A DNA stretch of 64,000 nt from Bostrychus sinensis. Its lineage: Eukaryota; Chordata; Actinopteri; Gobiiformes; Eleotridae. Below are positions 50,901 through 60,700 of this stretch, piece by piece. A program made the translations under genes and the position numbers. The stretch spans positions 24,230,229-24,294,228 of the forward strand of contig CM036248.1 of assembly GCA_020698575.1 (NCBI GenBank). The letters run 5' to 3'. How positions within the stretch are numbered: the first letter of the stretch is position 1; every line of letters begins with the position of its first letter. Below the pieces are notes generated by a model. It was given only the letters and a program-made list of their open reading frames with translations. It did no database searches and was not told where the DNA came from.

Positions 50901-53900
50901 CTTCATTGCCCTGTATAAGGCTTATAAATTGGTGTATTAGAAAATATAATAATAATAATATTAATAAATTGTGGACTCTGTGGGACTTGAAAAACTTCAA
51001 CCAATCATTTTCGTCATGAGACCACGGACTCGCCAATCATTCTGACTGGTTTTGGCAATACGTGCGCATTCTTGTGCCTGCGCATGTGTACACACTATGT
51101 TTATGTAGCCCAGCGTTAGCCGAGCCTCATCGTAGCGCGGACAACCTGATTTCTAAGAGCACAATGGCTGAGGAAAACCGTGAATCGGGTGGTCGCAAAA
51201 GGAAAACTGTTTTTGAAGTGTACCAGAGGGGGAGAATAACCGTAGAAGAGCAGAATAAAACCCATGTGGTTCTTGGCGATTCTTTCAAACGATGGCGTGC
51301 GCTGAAGGAATAGAAAGGGCTTCAGACCGATGCACTGGTCGTCAGGTTTCTGCTGGACAAGTATGTTTAGCTTATCGTTTGAAAAAAAAAAAGTCTTTTT
51401 TCTTTATCTGTTGAACCATTTCAACTGTTTGCTAATGCTACCAATAGCAGGAGTACATATATTTTTGCTCACATTTAGGGACTGTGCATGTGACTGGGGC
51501 TATGTGGGGAACTAGGTCAAAGGTCGCGCAAACAAACAATGCTGGTCTAGGTTTAGGCGAATCTCTGCTGATGCTCATGTTTCAACGCTCGTGCACGTTG
51601 CTGTGGAGGAGTTCCTTGGAAAGGAACAGTGAAGGGCGGGGGAGCCTGACGCATGCACATTATTCAAAACAGAACAAACAGTCGCTGGTTTCTCAGCAGT
51701 TGAAAAAAATCCTCCCTAATATCATTAAGGACAAAAGTTGTTTACGTTTGATTACCAGATGCTTTTTGGTTAGACTGACTCATTTTACTTAACTGCTTAT
51801 GGTAAACTGACAATTAAAGAGGCTTTAAAAACTTTCTTGAACTTTTTGTATGATGCCATTTTACTACAAACTAAAAACATGCTTTGATGAATCAGTGGAA
51901 ACAGAGCTGTACACCATTTTTTGGTTAAATGAATGAGAGCTGACTGGATGTAGAGGTGTTATTGATTAGTCAGTGCTTCCTGGAGTGGGTAGGAGTTCAT
52001 GGGAGAGGTGGAGGTTTGTGGAACTGAGCGGTCAGAGGCCTCAGAGACTTAGCTCCAGAGACTACATGTTTCCTCAAACAGATGTGAATGAAACAAAACA
52101 CAACTCCAGATATTATTTGATGGGTGAACAACATTATAACATGGTAGAAAGCTCCAAAAAGTTGAATTTGTATAATATATCTTTAAGCAACTGTGAATAT
52201 ATTTGATCCGTGTCTTAATATTGCATGTCCAACTGTATAGAGACAGCTATTTGTTCCATTTATAAAGACCTTTACCTACTTGTTGTCAATAAAAATAACA
52301 CAAGTTTTCATTAGTTTCTGCTAGGCTTGTGTGAGTTAAGTCATCAGATTGCATAACGTGTTTTGTGTGGTCAATTTAATGTGGTCCCGCTGAAGAAAGG
52401 AAATGCAAATTTGGTCTGAGAGTCTGTGATGGAAAAACCTCCCACAGACCTCTCTGCTGATTTTGAACTGAACCATTTAGTCTTTTAGTCTTACTGCAGA
52501 GGGCCCTTCATCTTGCACCGATATGATCTGATTTGACTTTAACTAAAAGCCTGTGAATGAGCACCGTCAGAACTGTTGCTGATAGAGGCTGATTAATAGC
52601 ACAAATTACTCACTTGTCCTTTAGACCTGGGACTGCAGTATTTTCCACCTCCCACCGGCCCGTACACATGCTCCCATTCAAGCACTCAAAGTCAAACTGC
52701 CTCTAAAAAGAAAAGCACACCTGATCTCACACTATTTTTGAGCAAAACAAGGTATTATGCCACAAAATAGGCATTGTTGTAGCTGTGTACAGAATGGCAT
52801 TGCTCACTGAACCCAGCCATGAATAACAAGCACTCTGTTCATGTAAGTGCTTGTTTACAATTCACTTCATTCACAAAGCAACTCTTGCGTATGTTTTTGT
52901 TTTCGCACGGTCCAATGGAAGTTTGAAAATTAGGCCCAGTGAACAGAAGCAAAGAATAATGTACAGAACTTGACTGTAGGACTATGGCAATAATAAAAAT
53001 TGTATCATTGTTTTATGATAAACAGTAGAGTGGATTATAGTTACACTGGTTTATATGGGCAGCTGGCCATCTCCACTAAAGGCAGCAGAAGCTATTAAGA
53101 CCCTTGGTAACACACTGAGCAGTAAGTCACTACGTAGTCGCACTCTCTGGACCCAGGATTTGTTTTAAAGACCACAGGAAAGCTAAAAATTATAGCATGT
53201 TCCTCATTATTGTGTAATGGATATGTGGCTCAATGGACAGAGTAGTTACTGAACTAGAAGATCCCCAATTTCAGGCCAGGTGCCTTGGCGGAGGTCTGTG
53301 TCCTCAGAGCGCTTCTAGTTTAGAAACCATTATGGATTCAATCTCTCAGAACTCACAGACAGCAACATTTTTAGAGTGGCAGTTAAAAATAAAACAGTAC
53401 ATACATGGTACATTTAAAGTTCTTTAAAATGACTTCTCAAGGTTCTTCTGTAGCAAGCAGCAGCTCATTGAGGACAAAATGTATATTCACTTGGAGTGTG
53501 CCACTTCAAACCTTTCACATTGTAATTATGATTAAATTATAAAAGGCATTCACCATTTGTACATACTTCTAATATGGTCACGTTGATGCCTCATATTAAT
53601 GGCCATTGTTGCTTTTATCAATCATATTCTATGTATGCATATTTTGTCTATTTAAATATTTTGAAGTAGTGTCAAAAGTTGTGGTACAAATTAAATTGTC
53701 TCGATTTCTGGATTACTAGGTCATTCGAATCAGAAAAAAATCTATTACAGCTGGGTAACAATCGCTAAATGGCCCACTCAGGTTTCTGGCTGCTATGGCT
53801 TTATTAATTTGCTCACAATAATCCAGCAATCAGGAGATTTTTAATAATATTTAAAGCCTGTTACAACAAAGGTGACTTGTAAAGTGTGCCTATATTTTAT

Positions 53901-56900
53901 CAATTCTGCTACAAAATCTGAGCTTTGTGGCCATAGAGTAGTGTGGATCCCATTCCAGCTGACTTCATTAAGTTTCATTTTGCCTTTTATCTGTGCTGAA
54001 GTGGACCATTAGGCGTGTGCACGGGGGTAACTGATCGGCTAATCTGCCCGTGATTTATGTGCCAGGGAAAAGTGAGGACTTAAGCGAGCCTCAGAACACA
54101 TTGATTACTGACATAGTTAATTGGCTAAAGCCACTGGTACACTGAGACAGGCTTATTGGAAATGTCAAATCAAGCGGCTCATTTGCATTCATGATGTATG
54201 GCGTCTGTTCCAGCTTCTGCCCAGGCAGCACTAACTGACACACACACAGTTGTTGAGCGAAGGCCTGGGAACTCTGCCTCAAATTTGCAACTGACCATCT
54301 GGACTTGTGGACGCTGGCTGTAGCAGAAACCATTTGCAGAATCCTGTATTTGCAGCTTTAGCTAACATGCTGATTTCAGTGTGAATACTGAGTGGAACGT
54401 CTTTGGGAGTTTGATGTGTAATTGATTGAAGATGCTTGGCATTGTGTAAAATGTATTGTTTTATTACTTTCTTTTCTCGGTCTGCATTCAAAGTGATGGC
54501 TAAGACTGTTTTGTTAGGGATTTACCTATAGTGTGCACAGATGAAAGCAGCATGAAATTGAAAATTTTGGACTTAAACAGATGGCATCAGAGATGGAACA
54601 AACATATTATGATTTAGGAATGTTTAAATTGTGGGATTCAATTGGCTTTTCTGCAGGTCATGCTATGGACAATATTTTTAGAATAATTTGCATATGAATT
54701 TTACACATAAATTCCATATCATTTACCTTATTCCATACATCTCAAAACATTTTTGTGCATTGTGTTTTTAGCGGTATTCTTGCATGTTACATATCCCAAA
54801 AATGTATACTAAGATTATGGGACCAGACTTTGAGAAATGTTGTCACCTCCATATCTAATGGGATTCTAAATTGAATATGACATATTCACTTTTTACTTAA
54901 CAATATCTACTGAAATCAATTGACTGTTCATTTTTCAGATTTCAAACTGAAATGTTAATATGTATAATTATTCAGACATAGTGACACAGTGATAGCAAAA
55001 TGACATTGAATGCTGCCCACTTACCCAAAATTTGGTTCATGATTAAGACCTATAATTAGTTTTTTTGAACGCTGAAGCCTTGTTCCTTGTTATCCATCAC
55101 TGCTTCTACAAGAATGGCTTGTAAAATGATTCTGTCAGCTATTTATGGAAGCAACAAGTCTTACATTTTCTCAAACAAACTTTTACTTTTAGGTTTACTT
55201 GAATACAATTTGTAGGAAAAATGTTACTCAAGTAAATAAGTCTCTAAATGTATTTTGGACCCTAAAAAAACCCCTAAAAAAAAACCTAAAAAAAAACTCA
55301 TACTCAAAAATACTGTAGTACTAAGTACTTTGTACTGATGTAAACTTTCTACACAGTGTGGTACAAATCAATGTCATTGTGCATTTCCATACTGGACAGT
55401 ACAATATACAGTACTGTTTCCTTGAGTTTTAATGCTAGTTTAATAACTGCATTGTAATAGTTTTACACAGAAAAGTAAATTAGGCTTGTGAATGTTATTT
55501 TTCTGTTAAAATAAGTTTGTGCTGCTATTGAAAGCTGATTAGTATAGAAAAAGTCAAAGCTGTTGTGTCACAAATCAATTCACAGCTCAGCTTTTGTTTG
55601 AGGCTGTCAGTACTCAAAATGTCTATAGATTCAGTTGTCAATAGAACTGCGTGAAGTTCACATTAAATTAGTTTTGTCATGAGCCCCAAAGTACAGCATC
55701 TGACAATAATACTGTATTTATCAACATAGTCAGTCAACAAAGACCTTGGAGTACTAAACAGTATTTCCAATGTAGAGTGCTTTTCTCTGTGTACAATAAA
55801 AAAAAGACAAGGAAAGTACAGCAAAGGTTCTTTAAGAGACTGCATTACTGAGAGAAAACTTAAAATTTTTATATTTTATTGTCTCCTTTAGACATTTGAG
55901 TATCTTTAACTAGACTAAAACTTGGCTTTTCAAATTGCCTAATGAGGTTGTCTAATAGAAACAACTATAATGTTCTTTGGGTAATGTTCGTTGGGTAAAT
56001 ACTCTGTACATTAAGCTACAAATGCCTGAAAATGTCATGACAATCTGACTCCACTATATGACTTTCCTTCTCCCACAGCTCTGTTCGAGGTGATCGTAGC
56101 TGGTAAGGACTGCTTGGTGGCGGGCGACTCGTGCTCCAGTGATGAGACCTGCAGTCCTCGTCTGCGGACCCTGCGACAGTGTGTGGCGGGAAACGGCAAC
56201 ATGAAGCTGGGCCCCGGGGCCAGGAGCCAATGTGCCAACGCTGTGTCGGCCCTGCTCTCCAGCCCGCTGCATGGCTGCCAGTGCAAACGAGGCATGAAGA
56301 AGGAGAAGAACTGTTTGAGCATCTACTGGAGCCTCCATCAGTCGGTCATACACGGTCAGTGGTCTTTTAGCAGATTTCTCCACTACAGCACAATTTGGAT
56401 AAAGTAAATTGTAGCTACTTCTATACAATTTCATAAAGCTGATATGTTTTCCATGCAGGATTAAATTTAGTGGAGAGTTATCCCTATGAGACAGTGCACA
56501 GGGATTATGACTACGTACGCCTGGCCTCCATCACAGCTGGTAAGTTCATTCACCTTTATTAACCTGGCTTCACCTACTCATTCCACCACTGATGACACTC
56601 TTGCATTCAATGCCTTTTGCTGGAAGCATGCTCAAGGCAAAACAAGACTAATGCACACATTATTGTATTGTATTATGTCTCAACTGAACTATACTATGTT
56701 TTTCTTCAAGGATTTTATTATTGTACATGGAAACATTCAAAAAAATAGTTTTTGTTTGTCTGTACAAAAGGAGCCCTATGTTTTAGCTCAAGGTTTTTAT
56801 CAGATTGGGAAAAAAAAAATCCACATTACTGTAAACTGTTTTCAGTTAAAAGTTAAACTTACTATTTGGTGTACCCCCTGTGCACCCCCGGTCTATTTGT

Positions 56901-57602
56901 CACCACAAGTACCCCCTCACTCAGCTATGTTGATTATTCTTCAAAAAGTGGCCATAAAAAAAAACAAAAAAAAAAAAACAGCATTTATCAATACTTCAAT
57001 ACTTTAGTTTAGATACAAATTCCCCTACATTTTTTTCTAAACTCAAATTTAAGATAAATAATAATAATAAAAAATATAATAATAATAATAATAACAATTA
57101 TTATTATTATTAGGGGGTGCACGGTGGCAGAGCGGTTAGCGTTCTAGCCTCCCAGCAAGGAGGTCGTGGGTTCGAGCCCCGGGCGGACCAATACACACCA
57201 TCACACAATCTCTCTGGGTGGAGTCTGCATGTCCTCCCCATGTTACCGTGGGTTCTCCGGGTTCTCCGGGTTCTCCGGCTTCCTCCCACCATCCAAAGAC
57301 ATGCATGTGTTAGGTGAATTGGTGACTCTAAATTGACCCTAGTGAATGAATGTGAGAGTGAATGGTTGTCTGTCTGTGTTCGTCTCTGTGTCAGCCCTGC
57401 GACAAGCTGGCCCCTGTCCAGGGTGTATCCCGCCTACGGCCCCAAAGTTACTGGGATAGGCTCCAGTCACCCGCGACCCCCAACGGGAATAAGCGGTAGA
57501 AAATGAATGAATGAATTATTATTATTATTAAATAAAAATATTACAAATACATTTACACATTTTACCATATATTTTATTTTCAGAATCAATTAAAACAATA
57601 AG

Positions 57603-57648
<46 letters not shown>

Positions 57649-57649
57649 A

Positions 57650-57706
<57 letters not shown>

Positions 57707-60700
57707 ATAAAAATATTACAAATACATATTTTACCATATATTTTATTTTCAGAATCAATTAAAACAATAAATTGTAATAATACCAAATCATAATTCTACA
57801 TAATACTATAAAAATAATTTGAATTAGTCGCCTTTGAAATAAGCTATTATTAGCTAAATATTTCTGTCAATAGGGAAAAAAATGGTATAATGCTAAAAGA
57901 CAATGTTTTCACAAGTATTTGCATATTTTTTGAAGACAAGAAAACTTTCACTTGATATGTTCAAGTAGCCTATCACAGTGCAATGTTCCAGCTGCATCAG
58001 TCAGATTGGATCAAAATGATTTCAATGATGCCCTGAATCACTGGGAATTGTCATCTTAGTGTCTGACTCACGTCACTGCTCCACTAAGACTATCTGTACC
58101 AAAGTTGTTGACAGTTTAATATGAATGAGCCTGGATTAGAGATTTATTAGTTTGTAGTGTGGCATGTAACAAAATGTCTGACAACCTATTCCTCCTTTGA
58201 GCCTCCGCACAAGACAGCTACATGTTTTTATTATAGTAAAGTAGCACAATGATTTTTGTCTAGGAATCAATGCAAAATGCTATTTTGGTCTATGTTATAA
58301 TTATGTTTAAAAACACAACAAAACAGAGAGGGGTTTCCTCCCCATTTTGCAATTTCTGCTGGCAGGTTAATGAGCACTAGTGTTTATTTACATAGTTTAA
58401 CTTTAAAGCTGAACTTTCACTCTTAAAAACCTCAAGCTTGTATCGAGAAAGGATTAGCTCTGTGCATTTGGAAAAAAAAATTTGCTGTGAGCATGACTTA
58501 GCTGAACATTTCCCTATTCAAACACAACTAATCATTTCACTCCACTGCTATAATTCGCTTCTGACAGCTGTTGCTTTGACCTGCCTCCCTTACACAGACT
58601 CCGAGGTTGGCATGACAACGGTAAATCGCTGCTTGGATGCGGCCAAGGCTTGCAACGTGGACGACATGTGCCAGAAGCTGCGCACAGAGTACGTCTCGGT
58701 TTGCATCAAGCCCACGGCCAAGTCGGGTTTGTGCAACCGGCCCAAGTGCAACAAGGCTCTGCGCAAGTTCTTCGACCGCGTCCCAGCAGACTACACCCAC
58801 GAGCTGTTGTTCTGCCCGTGCACGGACACAGCGTGTGCAGAGCGCCGCCGACAGACCATTGTCCCTAGCTGCTCTTACGAAACTCCAGAGAAACTCAACT
58901 GCCTCACCCAGATGCGGATCTGTAAAGCAGACTATGTGTGCAGGTTAGCCATGTGGACTTTAATTGGTGTTCATCTATTATTTCTCTCATGTCAGCTTTA
59001 GATATTGAAGTTATTTCTCACGCAGGTGCATGCAGTAACGTATTGCTGCAATATGATTGTAGCCCCCATTTGGTTGGTCTTAATGATCTGACTCTGTTTT
59101 GAATTAGCCGATCCTTTGTTTTATTATTCCCACTTGATCTCACAACTCTTTGATATAGATCTCACACTGACTCATCATACATGTTTGGACCAGAGTGGCT
59201 CAAGATTATGGCTCCTCGAAACCAAGCAAACAGGCACTCAATCAACAAAATGGCCCGCTGTTTTACCCCTAAAGCTCTCTACCACCATTGGTTAGAACGC
59301 CCCGGAGAGTCCGCTGGAATAACACATTAAATATTTAGCACAGATAAAGAGCCAGATGGATCAGAGTTATCGCTCATTGCTATCTCTGGTCATGGCCATT
59401 ATTTTTCACAGGCCCATTACACTCAGAGGGCTTTACTAATGATCCCAGGTCTGGAGGGATGAAATATATTACTCTTTCTATCACTTTTGCATTACACTCC
59501 AATGCCTTCGCTCTTTATCATATTTCCCAGAGTAGACCAAACTCTTAATTAACAGTCAAGTATAAGTAGTGTATAGACGTGACCTACAAACTTTTTTTAG
59601 ACAATTGCAGCTGACATTCTCACTAACAAAATGAATTGCACAGGTCTCGACTGGCACAGTTTCAGTACGACTGCGCTCCCTCAGAAACGTCCGCCACTGG
59701 CTGTAAGCAAGACAACTATGGAGCCTGTCTACTCGCCTACACAGGACTCATTGGTAAGTGCACATTAGTTAGAGGAAAGACACATGTTATAGGGCTGCAT
59801 GATATAAGAAAATTTGATATATTTTATTATTGCATAAATGTTAAAAGTTTAATTTGATTAAATGCAGTGGTGGACAAAATACTCAACTTCATTACTTGAG
59901 TAAAAGTATAGATCCTCCTACTCAAACATTACTACAATACAAGTGAAAGTTGCTAAGTCACATTTTTACTTGAGTTAACATACTGGAGTTTGTACTTTCA
60001 AAAATATTTAAGTATTCAAAATTAACAATGTATTTCAGTTGAGTGCAGTCAAGTCAATTTTGAGTAAAATGTCTACAACATTCAAGTCACAAATTTGCAG
60101 CTCCAAAATATGAATAAAATACATTTTACATAATTTCAGTGTGGAAGTGTGGGGATCTTATAAAACCATAACAAATAAAATTGTTCTACAGCAAAAACGA
60201 GCCATACGTATTATAAATAAGGATGGGTATTTTGATCATACTAATCAATTATTTTTAAATTGGTTATAAAATCATTCAAATAATGTTCAAAGCAAAAGCT
60301 AAATCACTTCCAGATTGTGTCCAGAGGTTATTTTTAGTTCCTGAGAGCAAATATGAGTAGTATTATGTAGTAAATTATTATCTTTAGACTGTAAGTCAGT
60401 TGTCTTTCAGTTTTAAGACAGTTTCTTTGCAAAAATTACTTTTGTTTTTTTTAGAAATGTAGGGGAGTAAAAAGTATTATATTTGTCTATTAGATGTAGT
60501 AGAATAAAAGTAGTAAGTTACCCCTAAAAATACTACTCAAATAAAGTACAAATTGTCAAAAACTATAGTTAGGTACAGTAATCAAGTAAATTTACTTTGT
60601 TACTGTTCGCCTCTGATTAAATACTTTCTGTACTAGGCTCCACTTCCACTGCTTTTTATGGATTTAGTAATTCCACAATTTACTAAAAGCTCTGATTGGT

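Larger units (their letters stand above)
26940..56078 (+). other. gfra4: gfra4 intron 1 (about 29.1 kb)
   Basis: The intron starts GTGAGTAAC after exon 1 and ends TTCCTTCTCCCACAG before exon 2. GFRalpha genes typically have a long first intron after the signal-peptide exon. No other gene is recognised inside. It carries SINE, Tc1, hAT and TTAA-bounded elements (listed singly) with intervening unique DNA. No ORF inside resembles a gfra4 exon. Confidence 0.8.
56540..58597 (+). other. gfra4: gfra4 intron 3 (2058 bp)
   Basis: The intron starts GTAAGT and ends CTTACACAG. It contains a full-length tRNA-derived SINE (57113-57513), a duplicated block of about 85 bp, and long AAT/ATT triplet repeats, all listed separately. 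The remainder (57780-58590) is AT-rich single-copy-looking DNA with nothing recognised. Confidence 0.9.

Noticed and set aside
56486..57007. 173-codon ORF over exon 3 and intron 3
   Set aside because: It reads exon 3 in the wrong frame and runs into AT-rich intron and poly-A; the phase-consistent splice model explains the region better.
57110..57317. Overlapping ORFs on both strands near 57.2 kb
   Set aside because: They are the SINE-A body; the same translation recurs in many fish repeats.
57528..57758. ORF with poly-Asn and poly-Tyr runs
   Set aside because: It is the AAT/ATT microsatellite read in one frame.
58637..58948. 103-codon ORF and others overlapping exon 4
   Set aside because: They are alternative frames of the GC-rich gfra4 exon; the frame encoding the D2 cysteines is the real one.
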